Below the pieces are notes generated by a model. That model searched no databases. It was not told the origin of the DNA and worked only from the letters and a program-made list of their open reading frames with translations. This document shows positions 24,725 through 34,945 of a DNA stretch of 64,000 nucleotides, one piece after another (within the stretch, counting starts at the first letter, position 1; each line of letters starts with the position of its first letter). The position numbers and the translations under genes were made by a program. The DNA comes from Jiulongibacter sediminis. GTDB lineage: Bacteria > Bacteroidota > Bacteroidia > Cytophagales > Spirosomataceae. The DNA lies in contig NZ_LGTQ01000009.1 in NCBI RefSeq assembly GCF_001306455.1, positions 310,001 to 374,000 on the forward strand, written 5' to 3'.

Positions 24725-27355
24725 TTACACCACTTCGGCTTTGAGCACGTTTTCGAAGATGATGTTACCATCAACATCCAAATCCATGGCTATTACCGCG
24801 TCTTTGTCAATCTCACCACCAAGAATTTTCTTTGATAGCTCGTTTAGAACCAATCGCTGAATTACTCTTTTGAGTGGCCTGGCCCCGAAAACGGGGTCAA
24901 AACCCTGTTCGCCGAGTTTATCCAGTACATCTGTGGTTGCATCCAAAGTAATGCCTTGCTCTACCAGTCTGTTTTTGATCTGATTAAACTGAATTTCCAC
25001 AATCTGGCGGATATTCGATTTGCTCAGCGGATCAAACAGTACGATCTCGTCGATCCGGTTCAGGAACTCAGGTCTGACAGACTGTTTGAGCAATTCCATC
25101 ACATTATCCTTTGCTTCCTGTTTATAATACGTGTGCCATGCGTTGTCGTCACCTTTTGACTCTAAATACTTTTCCTGAATCAGGTGTGATCCAATATTTG
25201 AAGTCATGATGATGATGGTGTTTTTGAAGTTCGCTACGCGACCTTTATTGTCCGTAAGTCGCCCATCATCGAGTACTTGTAATAAGGTATTCCACACATC
25301 CGGGTGAGCTTTTTCGATCTCATCCAGCAAAATTACGGAGTACGGTTTCCTTCTCACGGCTTCTGTCAATTGACCTCCTTCATCATAACCGACGTATCCC
25401 GGAGGGGCTCCTACTAAACGGCTTACAGCGTGCCTTTCCTGATACTCTGACATATCTATACGCACCATGGCGGAGTCGTCATTGAAAAGATATTGAGCCA
25501 GCGTTTTCGCCAATTCTGTTTTACCCACGCCAGTGGTTCCTAAAAACAGGAAGCTACCGATTGGCTTTTTAGGGTCTTGCATGCCAGCTCTTGAACGTCT
25601 AACGGCATCCGCCACCATTTCAATGGCCTCGCCCTGACCTGCCACTCTTTTCTTCAATTCGTCCTCCAGGTGAAGCAGTTTCTCACGTTCACTTTGGAGC
25701 ATTTTTGAGACCGGAATACCTGTCCATTTGGCTACCACTTCCGCAATATCTTCTGCTGTAACTTCTTCATTGATAAGGCTTTCACCGCTTTCTACAGAGG
25801 CTCCCGCATTTGAGGCCAGTTCTTTTAAACGTTCTTCGGCTTGCGGTAATTTTCCGTATCTTATTTCGGCTACCTTACCAAAATCACCGCCACGCTCAGC
25901 CTGTTCAGCTTCAAATTTCAGGTGATCGATGCTCTCTTTCAATTGACGGATTTCATCGACTTTGCCTTTTTCGTTTTCCCACTGAGCTTTGTAGGTATTG
26001 AACTTCTCGTTCAGTTCAGCCAATTCTTTATTGAGAACCGCCTCTTTTTCTTTGTCTTTTTCACGACGGATAGCTTCACGCTCAATTTCCAGCTGCATGA
26101 TACGCCTTCTGAGCTCGTCCATTTCCTCCGGCATGGAGTCCATTTCTAATCTCAATTTAGAAGCGGCTTCGTCCATCAGGTCAATAGCCTTGTCGGGCAA
26201 AAAACGGTCAGAAATATATCTGTTCGATAATTCAACCGCTGAAATTACGGCATCATCCTGAATACGAACACCGTGGTGTACCTCGTATTTTTCTTTGATA
26301 CCTCTCAAAATAGAGATGGCATCGGCCACATCCGGTTCATCAACAATGACCGACTGGAACCTACGCTCTAGTGCCTTGTCTTTCTCAATGTATTTCTGAT
26401 ACTCTTTCAGCGTAGTGGCCCCAATGGCATGCAATTCACCACGTGCCAAGGCTGGCTTCAACAGGTTTGCAGCATCCATGGCACCTTCGCCTCCACCGGC
26501 ACCGATAAGGGTGTGAATCTCATCAATGAAGAGAATGAGCTCACCATCAGAATCAGTAACTTCTTTAATGACGGCTTTCAGACGCTCCTCAAACTCACCT
26601 TTGTATTTGGCTCCGGCCACCAAAAGACCCATGTCTAATGAAATAATGGTTTTTGATTGCAGGTTTTCCGGCACATCGCCCTGCACAATTCGCTGGGCGA
26701 GCCCTTCCACAATAGCGGTTTTGCCCACACCTGGTTCACCCAAGAGAATGGGGTTGTTTTTAGTACGTCTCGAGAGAATCTGAAGCACTCTTCTGATCTC
26801 CTCATCTCGCCCGATCACCGGGTCAATCTTTCCTTTTTTGGCCTGCTCATTGAGGTTTATACTGTACCTGCTTAAGGCCTGATATTTATTTTCTGCGTTT
26901 TGATCTTTCACGGGATTATTCTTTCCTCTTAGTTCTTTAATTGCTTTTTCAACTTCTTTCTCCACAAAACCCTGCTCTTTAAGAAGCTGGGCCACCGAAT
27001 CCTTCGCTGATGCCAGGGCAAGATAAAGGATTTCCACACTCACGTATTCATCATCAAATGCTTTGACTTTGCTTTGAGCACTTGATAAAACGGTTGACAA
27101 GTTATTGCTCAGATAAGGCTGCCCGCCACCGCTAACTTTCGGGTACCCATCGACAAGAGCTTCAAGCTTTTGATTCAAAAGAGTATCTGAAACGCCAAGT
27201 TTATTGAATAAAAATGACGAAGTGTTAGGGTCTTGTTCCAGTAAGGCTTTCAACAGGTGCCCGGTTTCAACAGCCTGCTGCTGATTTCCCTGAGCAATCT
27301 GCACAGCTTGTTGAATCACCTCCTGAGCTTTGATTGTATATTGATTAAGATTCAT
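24725..27355 (-). CDS. clpB: Protein disaggregase ClpB
   Basis: An 876-aa Hsp100 chaperone that, with DnaK, pulls apart aggregated proteins in the cytosol. Domains in order are the N-domain pair (1-150), AAA-1 with GEPGVGKT (about 206), a coiled-coil M-domain (about 410-520) rich in Glu/Lys heptads, and AAA-2 with GTTGVGKT (about 610). The WTGIPVSKM linker is the ClpB mark. It is complete. Upstream no CIRCE or full TAnnTTTG box was found; a near match, AACATTTG, lies about 80 nt before the start. It ends in an unusual array of three terminators. Confidence 0.98.
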   Translation of the reverse strand: MNLNQYTIKAQEVIQQAVQIAQGNQQQAVETGHLLKALLEQDPNTSSFLFNKLGVSDTLLNQKLEALVDGYPKVSGGGQPYLSNNLSTVLSSAQSKVKAFDDEYVSVEILYLALASAKDSVAQLLKEQGFVEKEVEKAIKELRGKNNPVKDQNAENKYQALSRYSINLNEQAKKGKIDPVIGRDEEIRRVLQILSRRTKNNPILLGEPGVGKTAIVEGLAQRIVQGDVPENLQSKTIISLDMGLLVAGAKYKGEFEERLKAVIKEVTDSDGELILFIDEIHTLIGAGGGEGAMDAANLLKPALARGELHAIGATTLKEYQKYIEKDKALERRFQSVIVDEPDVADAISILRGIKEKYEVHHGVRIQDDAVISAVELSNRYISDRFLPDKAIDLMDEAASKLRLEMDSMPEEMDELRRRIMQLEIEREAIRREKDKEKEAVLNKELAELNEKFNTYKAQWENEKGKVDEIRQLKESIDHLKFEAEQAERGGDFGKVAEIRYGKLPQAEERLKELASNAGASVESGESLINEEVTAEDIAEVVAKWTGIPVSKMLQSEREKLLHLEDELKKRVAGQGEAIEMVADAVRRSRAGMQDPKKPIGSFLFLGTTGVGKTELAKTLAQYLFNDDSAMVRIDMSEYQERHAVSRLVGAPPGYVGYDEGGQLTEAVRRKPYSVILLDEIEKAHPDVWNTLLQVLDDGRLTDNKGRVANFKNTIIIMTSNIGSHLIQEKYLESKGDDNAWHTYYKQEAKDNVMELLKQSVRPEFLNRIDEIVLFDPLSKSNIRQIVEIQFNQIKNRLVEQGITLDATTDVLDKLGEQGFDPVFGARPLKRVIQRLVLNELSKKILGGEIDKDAVIAMDLDVDGNIIFENVLKAEVV

Positions 27356-27604
27356 GGTCGTAATGCTTTTTAAGTGTTGTTGTTCATTTGAGAACGTATT
27401 GATGATTGATCAAAAAGAGTGCAAATGTTGAAATTCGGAAATATTGACCGTTTTCGCTTGAGAAGTTTATCTTTTTTGTGCCAAAAAGTCTGATTGTGAG
27501 AGGGTTGTGGACTTTATTGAGGCAGGAATGGCAGTTTTTTGTCAATCAGATTGAAAAATGGGAAAGCAGCGATTCAATAAATGAAAGGCGTTCTTTAAAG
27601 CAGC

Positions 27605-27634
27605 TTTGGCATTGGTCAGAAAAAACTAATTTTG
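27605..27634 (+). promoter_or_regulatory. Promoter abutting the E2-like start codon
   Basis: TTTG (27605-27608), an 18-nt spacer, then TAATTTTG (27627-27634) match the Bacteroidota promoter. The ATG at 27640 is only 6 nt beyond, so the transcript may be leaderless or nearly so. Confidence 0.6.
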
Positions 27635-27639
27635 AGCTT

Positions 27640-28425
27640 ATGAGTACAAGCCTCAATAACGCCTGGCGAAAAACAGCCAGCACTCTTTATAAAAAACCTG
27701 ATGACTCAAAGATTTTGGGTTCGGTAGAAGTAGATATTACCGAGCTTCAGGAATACATCGCTCAAAAAAGAAAGGAAGGACTAAAAATTACGCTGACTCA
27801 CTTTTTTACTTTGGCTACGGCTCAGGCGATTAAGGAAAAGCTTCCTGAGTTGAATACCTACATCCGGAGAGGGAATGTGAGAACACATGATAAACTAACC
27901 GCTACGGTGAGCGTTTTGCTTAGAGCCAATGAAATGGGCTCTGTAAAAGTGGAGGATATTGACCAGATGAATTATGCCACTTTGGTCGAGTTTCTTCAAA
28001 ACAAAATTGTAGAGGCTCGCAAAGGAACGGAGAACAATACCATGCAGATGAAAGATCGTCTGGCCGCCATTCCCTGGCCTTTTCGCAATCTGGCTTACTG
28101 GTTTATCCGCAAAATGATCATCGACTGGGGTATGTCTTTTGGCGAACTTTCGGCGAATAATTTCGGCTCCTACATCGTCTCCAACATCGGAACGCTGGGG
28201 CTAGATAATGGGTACCCCGCCCTTTTTCCGGCAGCCAATATCTCTTTTGTGCTCATTATGGGTGGGGTAAAAAAGAAGCCTTTGGTGATCAATGATGAAG
28301 TCAAAATCAGAACAGTCATTACCCTCGCAGCAGCTCTTGACCACCGCGTGGTGGATGCTTCGCACGCTGGTATTCTTTTTAAACAGTACAAGAGATTTGT
28401 GAGTCAACCGGAAATTTTTGAGTAG
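27640..28425 (+). CDS. 2-oxoacid dehydrogenase E2-like acyltransferase domain protein
   Basis: A 261-aa protein equivalent to the catalytic domain of E2 acyltransferases, with no lipoyl or peripheral-subunit-binding domain. The active-site block ALDHRVVDASHA (about residue 237) keeps the His and Asp of HxxxDG, but the following Gly is Ala. Segments IPWPFRNLAYWFI and NFGSYIVSNIGTLGLDNGYP fit this stand-alone group, whose role is not known. The frame is open 54 codons upstream from a GTG, but that part lacks family similarity and holds the promoter. It is divergent from clpB. Confidence 0.7.
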   Translation: MSTSLNNAWRKTASTLYKKPDDSKILGSVEVDITELQEYIAQKRKEGLKITLTHFFTLATAQAIKEKLPELNTYIRRGNVRTHDKLTATVSVLLRANEMGSVKVEDIDQMNYATLVEFLQNKIVEARKGTENNTMQMKDRLAAIPWPFRNLAYWFIRKMIIDWGMSFGELSANNFGSYIVSNIGTLGLDNGYPALFPAANISFVLIMGGVKKKPLVINDEVKIRTVITLAAALDHRVVDASHAGILFKQYKRFVSQPEIFE

Positions 28426-28529
28426 ATTCATCGACAAACCTACTCCATTTAGCATTATCAGTTTTGGCCTTTGAAGCAATTGACTAACTTCACTTTCTCA
28501 AATAAAAAAAGACTTACCCCTAAAGGAAA

Positions 28530-29933
28530 ATGAAACAGATCGCTGCACTTGTTTTTGCGATTGCACTGCTCATCAGCTGTGCAAAAAATGCTTCGGTTCA
28601 AAAGAATGACAATCAATTTGCCGAGGCCAGAAAGACTTACGGTCAATACTGTGCCACCTGTCATGGTGAAAAAGTAGAGGCTTTTGTTGATCGTCAATGG
28701 AAACACGGTAAAAGTAAAGACGAAATTATCACCAGCATTACCAACGGATGGCTTGAAAACGGAATGCCAGCCTGGAAAGGCACCGTCAGTGATGCTGGCA
28801 TTGAAGAGCTGGCCGAGTTGATTGTAAGTAGTCTTGGTACCGTAAATCAATATGATTTTGAGGAGGTAGAAAAAACGGACACTTACAGTTCTCAGGGAAT
28901 GACCCTGAAGATGGTGCCGGTTCTTGAAGACATTGATAGTCCTTGGGGTTTAACCTCTCTGCCTGACGGCTCTCTGTTGATCACTGATCGCGAGGGAGAT
29001 CTTTGGAAAGTTGGATCGGATAACTCAAAAATAAAAATCAGTGGTGTGCCGGCTGTTTTGGCCGAAGGCCAGGGCGGTTTATTTGATATCAAACTGCATC
29101 CGGATTATGACGAGAACGGCTGGATTTACCTCACATATGCCAAGTTTAAAGAAGAAGGTGGCGAAACACTCTCTACAACCGCTATGATCAGAGGAAAACT
29201 TTCTGGTAATACGTTGGTGCAGAAAGAAGAGCTTTTTGAGGCTCATCCATACCTGACGACTCGTCACCATTACGGTGCACGTATGGCCTTTGACGATGAA
29301 AATTATTTATATCTCTCAGTAGGTGATCGTGGAAAAAGAGATGAAAATCCGCAAAGTCTTGAAAACGGCTGTGGTAAAATCCACCGTTTCAATGATGATG
29401 GTTCTATTCCTCAGGATAATCCTTTTGTGAATACACCGAATGCCGTGAAATCTATCTGGTCGTATGGCCACAGAAACCCTCAGGGTTTGATTTACAAACC
29501 GGATGTTGACCAGATTTGGGAGCACGAGCACGGTCCACGTGGAGGTGACGAAGTGAATATCATCGAAAAAGGAAAGAATTTCGGCTGGCCGGTCATCTCT
29601 TATGGTATTAACTATAATGGAACCACGTTTACCGATATCTCAGCCAAAGAAGGCATGGTGCAGCCACAGATTTACTATCTGCCGTCTATAGCTCCGTGTG
29701 GTATGACCTATGTTTCTTCGTCAAAATATCCCGGCTGGAATGGTGATATACTGGTGGGCTCACTACGTTTTAACTATATCGACAGACTTGATATCAGTGA
29801 GAACAAGATTGCCAATCAGGAAAAAGAGTTGATCAACATCGGTCGTTTGAGAAATGTCTTTGAAGCCCCTGACGGATTCATTTATGTAGGTATTGAAAAT
29901 CCGGGAACGGTTTACAGGCTTACGCCTCAATAG
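28530..29933 (+). CDS. Lipoprotein cytochrome c / PQQ-type sugar dehydrogenase fusion
   Basis: A 467-aa lipoprotein (lipobox LISC, Cys17). A small cytochrome c domain has heme motif C41ATCH45 and a likely axial Met in NGMPAW (Met80). It is followed by a six-bladed glucose/sorbosone dehydrogenase propeller beginning near residue 130 (SPWGLTSLPDGSLLITDREG, HHYGARMAFDDENYLYLSVGDRG, IWSYGHRNPQGL, HGPRGGDEVNII, residues of the PQQ site). The fusion would pass electrons from sugar oxidation directly to its own heme. Substrate is unknown. It is a single gene ended by a hairpin. Confidence 0.92.
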   Translation: MKQIAALVFAIALLISCAKNASVQKNDNQFAEARKTYGQYCATCHGEKVEAFVDRQWKHGKSKDEIITSITNGWLENGMPAWKGTVSDAGIEELAELIVSSLGTVNQYDFEEVEKTDTYSSQGMTLKMVPVLEDIDSPWGLTSLPDGSLLITDREGDLWKVGSDNSKIKISGVPAVLAEGQGGLFDIKLHPDYDENGWIYLTYAKFKEEGGETLSTTAMIRGKLSGNTLVQKEELFEAHPYLTTRHHYGARMAFDDENYLYLSVGDRGKRDENPQSLENGCGKIHRFNDDGSIPQDNPFVNTPNAVKSIWSYGHRNPQGLIYKPDVDQIWEHEHGPRGGDEVNIIEKGKNFGWPVISYGINYNGTTFTDISAKEGMVQPQIYYLPSIAPCGMTYVSSSKYPGWNGDILVGSLRFNYIDRLDISENKIANQEKELINIGRLRNVFEAPDGFIYVGIENPGTVYRLTPQ

Positions 29934-29954
29934 TTGGAATTAATAGAGTAGAAT

Positions 29955-29988
29955 ATGGCCGGGTGGGAGATCATCCGGCTATTTTTTT
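29955..29988 (+). terminator. Terminator after the sugar dehydrogenase
   Basis: GCCGG (29958-29962) and CCGGC (29975-29979) form a stem extended by weaker pairs, followed by seven Ts. It overlaps the last codons of the convergent lipoprotein gene. Confidence 0.7.
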
Positions 29989-30521
29989 ACTTCACCATTG
30001 ATTTCAAAAGTCTTTCGGTCGCCAATGAAAAGTTCTTGCCATCCATTGACATGATAATCGGTAACCAGGTTCTGATCAAAATTAAAGACAAGGTTTTTCT
30101 CAGAAGCGTAAAGGTAGTTATCGGTACTCAGGTGAGCTTTAATTTGGGAAATCTGACCCGTGCTGTCTTTGAGAATTGTCATTTCTTTGACCGGCAGGGG
30201 GTCGTCAGAGACAAGTGAATAATGTGTTTGAAGAGGCGACTCTTCCGTTTCATAACTCAATTGAAAAGCAGCCTTATTAATATTGGCCTGCTTTAAAAGT
30301 TCCAGCTCTTTTGACCAGTCAATGTCTGAAAGTTCAGCCTCTGATTCTTCCTGATTGATTGTGTTTTTTTTGTGCACCACTGGTTTTGCCATCTCCATTT
30401 TTTCAATGATTTCATTGGCGAAGTCCTCTGAGTCAAAGAAGATATTAACATCCGCTTTGTTTTGCTGGGAGCACGAAAGCAGGATTATGGAGCCGAAAAG
30501 AGCAGCGAAAAGTGTTTTCAT
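29979..30521 (-). CDS. Hypothetical lipoprotein, 180 aa
   Basis: A lipoprotein with a signal peptide and lipobox ILLSC (Cys about residue 17) followed by a soluble domain of about 160 residues with mixed charged and beta-forming stretches. No family is recognised; a tail segment NYLYASEKNLVFNFDQN and the regular length suggest a folded domain. The ATG at 30521 begins the signal peptide; 26 upstream in-frame codons (from 30599) look non-coding. Function unknown. Confidence 0.7.
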   Translation of the reverse strand: MKTLFAALFGSIILLSCSQQNKADVNIFFDSEDFANEIIEKMEMAKPVVHKKNTINQEESEAELSDIDWSKELELLKQANINKAAFQLSYETEESPLQTHYSLVSDDPLPVKEMTILKDSTGQISQIKAHLSTDNYLYASEKNLVFNFDQNLVTDYHVNGWQELFIGDRKTFEINGEVKK

Positions 30522-30634
30522 CAAGGGCAAAGATAGAAGGTCAGTTTTGTTTTTTGCGGGCTGTGTCAGAAAAGGATAGATGAAATCGGGGATTCTCATA
30601 ACTTAGCCACACGTTTAACCCTAACAAAACAAAA

Positions 30635-32026
30635 ATGGCAGAGGAAAATTCACAAAATGAAGAATTTGAACGTCAACCCGTTCCTCAAAAATCCTGGAAA
30701 GACTGGCGGAGCTTCCTTGGAATGTATGCCGGCGAACATGCCGCAGGTACCGAATTTGTCATCGGGCCGCTCTTTTTAACCACCGGTGTGAGTGCCTTTG
30801 ATCTGATCGTCGGCTTGATTGTCGGAAACCTGCTGGCCGTCTTGTGCTGGCGTTTTCTAACCGCCGAGATTGCTGTCAAAAACCGACTTACCCTTTATTT
30901 TCAACTGGAAAAAATCTGTGGGAAAGGGCTGGTGAAGTTTTATAATGTCGCCAATGGCGTCCTCTTCTGTTTCCTTGCCGGTTCCATGTTTACGGTTTCA
31001 GCTACGGCTGTCGGTATTCCATTTAGCATGGAAATGCCGAAACTCACGGATACGATGCCGAATGGCCTGACCTGGATTTTGATCGTGCTGGTGCTGGGGG
31101 CAATTACCACTTGGATAGCCGTCAAAGGCTATCAGATGGTCTCAAAAGCCGCAAACTGGATGTCACCGGTAATTATTCTCGGCTTTCTGATTGGGGGATT
31201 CGTGGCCCTAAAACAACTGGGCGTTAGCTCCTTTGGAGAGTTTTGGGATATCTGGGGAGAAGGCGGAGAGCCGTTTCCGGGTCAGATCAAATATACGTTT
31301 TGGCATGTAGCCATCTGGAGCTGGTTTGCTAATGCGGCTATGCATGTTGGCATGTCTGACCTTTCAGTCTTCCGTTATGCGAAATCGCCAAAATCAGGCT
31401 GGACAACCGCTGCCGGTATGTATGTTGGTCACTTTATGGCCTGGATTGCAGCGGCTTTATTATACTCTGTCTATCTACAGTCTACTGAGGCTCAAGCCAT
31501 GTTGGCAGCTGGTGAAGCTCCTTCTGTGGCACCTGGTCCGTTGGCGTACAGTGCCATTGGCGTATTTGGTGTTTTGGTGGTATTACTTGCCGGCTGGACC
31601 ACCGCCAACCCGACCATCTACAGAGCTGGCCTTGCTTTTCAGACTTTATTCCCGAACATGAAAACCAGTTGGGCCACTATTCTGGCTGGTGGAATCGCCA
31701 CGGTTGCCGGTATTTTCCCGGCCTTTGCGATGAAATTGTTGGATTTTGTAGCCGTTTATGGTTTCATACTGGCTCCGGTGGGTGCCATTATCTTTTTTGA
31801 TGAATACTTGAGCAAAAAGTGGAATCTTATCCCTCGTTTTGCTGAGGCCAAAGGACTCAACGTTAACTGGGCCGTAATGCTGGCCTGGGCTGTTGCGGTA
31901 ATTGCCTTTTATACCTATTCGGTATCTACAGGCACTTTCCTTTCATTCCTGACTTTACCGGCCTGGCTTTCTTGTGGAGTCTTGTTCCTATTGCTTAGCA
32001 AATGGACCCAGAAAGGACATTCCTGA
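30635..32026 (+). CDS. NCS1-type permease (cytosine/purine permease-like)
   Basis: A 463-aa inner-membrane protein with about twelve hydrophobic helices. The N-terminal block SWKDWRSFLGMYAGEHAAGTEFVIGPLFL and the later FANAAMHVGMSDLSVFRYAKS resemble nucleobase-cation symporter-1 proteins, which import cytosine, allantoin or related compounds. The transported compound cannot be told; no degradation gene is adjacent. A strong hairpin terminator follows the stop. Confidence 0.82.
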   Translation: MAEENSQNEEFERQPVPQKSWKDWRSFLGMYAGEHAAGTEFVIGPLFLTTGVSAFDLIVGLIVGNLLAVLCWRFLTAEIAVKNRLTLYFQLEKICGKGLVKFYNVANGVLFCFLAGSMFTVSATAVGIPFSMEMPKLTDTMPNGLTWILIVLVLGAITTWIAVKGYQMVSKAANWMSPVIILGFLIGGFVALKQLGVSSFGEFWDIWGEGGEPFPGQIKYTFWHVAIWSWFANAAMHVGMSDLSVFRYAKSPKSGWTTAAGMYVGHFMAWIAAALLYSVYLQSTEAQAMLAAGEAPSVAPGPLAYSAIGVFGVLVVLLAGWTTANPTIYRAGLAFQTLFPNMKTSWATILAGGIATVAGIFPAFAMKLLDFVAVYGFILAPVGAIIFFDEYLSKKWNLIPRFAEAKGLNVNWAVMLAWAVAVIAFYTYSVSTGTFLSFLTLPAWLSCGVLFLLLSKWTQKGHS

Positions 32027-32047
32027 TGAAAGTTGATTGATATGAAG

Positions 32048-32077
32048 AAAGGCGGCCTTTTTGGGTCGCCTTTTTTT
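32048..32077 (+). terminator. Terminator after the NCS1 permease
   Basis: AAAGGCG (32048-32054) pairs with CGCCTTT (32067-32073), with inner GGCC/GGG contacts, followed by a T run. Confidence 0.8.
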
Positions 32078-32170
32078 ATACTCAGGCCCAAGCTAAAAAC
32101 CATCAATCACAACCATGATTTTGCACTTTGATGATTTTATGAGGACATTGCCACCAGAAAAACAAAACCT

Positions 32171-33349
32171 ATGAAGACCGTCTATATTGTCGCTGCCAAA
32201 AGAACCCCGATCGGAAGTTTCGGAGGAGTATTTAAAGATTTTTCTGCTACTGATCTTGGGGCCAGTATCGTGAAAGGGACGTTGGAGGATGCCGGCATCA
32301 AACCTGAACTTATCGAAGAACTTTTCTTTGGAAATGTGGTACCCTCTAACCTCGGTCAAGCTCCGGCACGACAGGTAGCGGTGAAGGCCGGTCTTGCTCA
32401 GTCTACTCCTGTTACACTCATCAATAAAGTTTGTGCCAGTGGAATGAAAGCCACTATGATCGGAGCTCAAAGTATTCAACTTGGCTTGAATGAAATGGTT
32501 GCCGTCGGCGGAATGGAGAATATGAGTCAGATTCCGTTTTATTTGGATAAAGCCCGTTTTGGCTATGGTTATGGAAACGGACAGATGATTGACGGACTAG
32601 CGAAAGATGGTTTGACAGATCCTTATCAGGACAAAGCGATGGGTTGTTTTGCAGATGCTACCGCTGAGCGATTTGAACTTACCCGTGAAATGCAGGATGA
32701 ATACGCCATTAATTCCTACAAAAGAGCAGCCGAGGCCTGGGCCTCAGGAGAATTTGCCAAAGAGGTTCTTCCGGTCGTACTCAAAGATCGCAAAGGCAAT
32801 GACGTGGTGATTTCAGAGGACGAGGAATACAAAAAGGTATTCTTTGATAAAATACCGAATCTGAAACCTGTTTTTACCAAAGAAGGGACGGTTACGGCTG
32901 CCAATGCTTCAACTATCAATGACGGAGCTGCTTGCCTGATTCTGGCTTCGGAGGAAGCAGTTGAAAAGCATGGGTTGAGACCTATTGCAAAAATTTGCTC
33001 TTCAGCGGATGGAGCCCGTGAGCCGGAGTGGTTCACCATTGCTCCAATATTAGCCGCAGAAAAAAGCCTGGAAAGAGCTGGTTTGAGTCTGAGTGATATC
33101 GACTATTTTGAAGTCAATGAAGCTTTCTCGGCTGTGCCCATGGCCTTTGCAAAGCATTTTGATATTTCACATACTAAAATGAATGTCAATGGTGGAGCCG
33201 TTTCTATTGGTCACCCCTTGGGCTGCTCCGGTGCACGGATTTTGGTCTCTTTGCTCAATGTATTGCAAAGCAAAGGGGCTAAGAAAGGCATGGCCGCTAT
33301 TTGCAATGGTGGGGGCGGTGCTTCTGCGATGATTGTTGAACTAATCTAA
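32171..33349 (+). CDS. Acetyl-CoA C-acetyltransferase (thiolase)
   Basis: A 392-aa thiolase II-type enzyme that condenses or cleaves acetoacetyl-CoA in the cytosol. The nucleophile segment CASGMK is near residue 88, the NGGAVSIGHPLGCSGAR block near 342 carries the His, and the second Cys lies in CNGGGGASAM. All catalytic residues are present and the length is normal. It is a single gene; no beta-oxidation partner lies next to it. Confidence 0.96.
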   Translation: MKTVYIVAAKRTPIGSFGGVFKDFSATDLGASIVKGTLEDAGIKPELIEELFFGNVVPSNLGQAPARQVAVKAGLAQSTPVTLINKVCASGMKATMIGAQSIQLGLNEMVAVGGMENMSQIPFYLDKARFGYGYGNGQMIDGLAKDGLTDPYQDKAMGCFADATAERFELTREMQDEYAINSYKRAAEAWASGEFAKEVLPVVLKDRKGNDVVISEDEEYKKVFFDKIPNLKPVFTKEGTVTAANASTINDGAACLILASEEAVEKHGLRPIAKICSSADGAREPEWFTIAPILAAEKSLERAGLSLSDIDYFEVNEAFSAVPMAFAKHFDISHTKMNVNGGAVSIGHPLGCSGARILVSLLNVLQSKGAKKGMAAICNGGGGASAMIVELI

Positions 33350-33461
33350 TATTTGGTCATTTAGCTAAACTTCAAATTAAAATTCTTGATTATTCAAGTG
33401 GGATATACTAGCTTGTACTCGATCACAGAGATGATTTCGATTTACGGCTTAATAATCCCTT

Positions 33462-34796
33462 ATGACCAAGAAGAGAGCGAAAGGCAAACTGTTTGTGTTG
33501 GACACTTCAGTTTTGTTATTTGACCACAACTCCATCCAGAACTTTGAGGAAAATGATGTGGCCATCCCTATCACAGTTCTTGAAGAACTTGATAATTTTA
33601 AGATTGGCAACGATACCAAGAATTTTGAAGCCCGGGCGGTAATTCGCTTTCTTGATAAGCTCTCAGGGGTCGGTGGACTTGACAACTGGATTAAAATTAC
33701 TCCTAAAAAGGGACGGGTAAAGATTGTTATGGCCACTGATGGCCTTGAGAAGGATGCTACCAAAATTTACGGCAGCGACAAAAACGACCACAAGATCATC
33801 AATTCCGCCCTTTCCCTGCAACAGGAGTTCGGCGAAAAGAATGTTACCCTCGTAACCAAAGACATCAATCTTAGAATAAAGGCCAAGGCTATTGGACTCA
33901 ATGCCGAGGATTACCTCACCGGCAAGGTGAAAGACATGGATACGGTCTCTGAGGGAGCCTCGTCTTTCAATCAGCTGGACTCTGAGATTATCCATGAGCT
34001 TTACGCCAAAGGTCGTATTCAAGAAAACGGGATACTAAACGGCTCAAAAGTAGCTAATGGCTATTATGTGTTGAATAATTGCTCGGAGTCGGTGCTGGCT
34101 CGTTATGATGCCGTGGACGACATGCTGGAGCGGGTGGAAAAAGCCTATGCTTATGGTGTGAAGCCTAAAAATGCCGAGCAGACCTTCGCCTTGGATGCCT
34201 TGATGAATGACGAAATCAAACTCGTGGCAGTACAAGGTGTTGCCGGAACAGGGAAAACTCTTTTGGCTTTGGCCGCAGCTTTGGAGCAAAAAAATAAGTA
34301 TGACCAAATCATTCTGGCAAGACCAATTATTCCACTAAGCAATCGTGAGATCGGCTTTTTGCCGGGTGGGGCAGAGGAGAAAATCTCTCCATATATGCAG
34401 CCTCTTTTTGATAACCTGAAATTCATCAAATCGCAATTCAAAGGCACTGAGAAGAGAGCAAAGGTGCTGGAGGAGTTGGAAGAAAGCGGAAAGCTAACCA
34501 TTACTGCTTTGGCGTTTATCCGCGGCCGTAGCTTTGCCAATGTGATGTTCATTGTAGACGAAGCCCAAAACCTTACCCCACATGAAGTCAAAACCATCAT
34601 TACCCGGGCAGGCGAAGGCACCAAAATTGTGTTTACGGGAGATATTGCTCAAATAGACACGCCATACATGGACGAGCAGTCGAACGGACTTACCTACCTG
34701 ATCGACAAACTCAAAGGCCACCCACTCTTTGCCCATATCAAACTGGAAAAAGGGGAACGTTCAGAACTGGCGAATTTGGCGAATGAGATGTTGTAG
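33462..34796 (+). CDS. PIN-PhoH family ATPase/ribonuclease
   Basis: A 444-aa protein joining an N-terminal PIN nuclease-like domain (LFVLDTSVLLFDHNS, with acidic residues including Asp near 14) to a PhoH ATPase domain (Walker A GVAGTGKT about residue 262, Walker B VDEAQNLTPHE about 365). PIN-PhoH proteins are RNA helicase/ribonucleases, often joined with toxin-antitoxin-like partners in other phyla. This length and order are typical for Bacteroidota. It is a single gene with no strong terminator after it. Confidence 0.93.
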   Translation: MTKKRAKGKLFVLDTSVLLFDHNSIQNFEENDVAIPITVLEELDNFKIGNDTKNFEARAVIRFLDKLSGVGGLDNWIKITPKKGRVKIVMATDGLEKDATKIYGSDKNDHKIINSALSLQQEFGEKNVTLVTKDINLRIKAKAIGLNAEDYLTGKVKDMDTVSEGASSFNQLDSEIIHELYAKGRIQENGILNGSKVANGYYVLNNCSESVLARYDAVDDMLERVEKAYAYGVKPKNAEQTFALDALMNDEIKLVAVQGVAGTGKTLLALAAALEQKNKYDQIILARPIIPLSNREIGFLPGGAEEKISPYMQPLFDNLKFIKSQFKGTEKRAKVLEELEESGKLTITALAFIRGRSFANVMFIVDEAQNLTPHEVKTIITRAGEGTKIVFTGDIAQIDTPYMDEQSNGLTYLIDKLKGHPLFAHIKLEKGERSELANLANEML

Positions 34797-34915
34797 GGGT
34801 AGGTAGCAGAGTCCATCACGGAGGTTACGATAAAGGAAGAAGAATGGCTCAAAAAGAGACTAAGCATCTCATGGGTACTCCTAATATTTAGGTTATTTAA
34901 GACAGGAAGTATTGG

Positions 34916-34923
34916 TAATTTTG
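34916..34923 (+). promoter_or_regulatory. -7 box of the 81-aa gene
   Basis: TAATTTTG matches TAnnTTTG and lies about 22 nt upstream of the ATG at 34946. Confidence 0.5.
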
Positions 34924-34945
34924 TATTGAATCAAAATGTTCCATT

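Noticed and set aside
27478-27639. GTG-started N-terminal extension of the E2-like protein
   Set aside because: It lacks family similarity, and a full promoter lies inside it.
34151-34624. 157-codon antisense frame inside PIN-PhoH
   Set aside because: Shadow of the ATPase domain with no independent signals.
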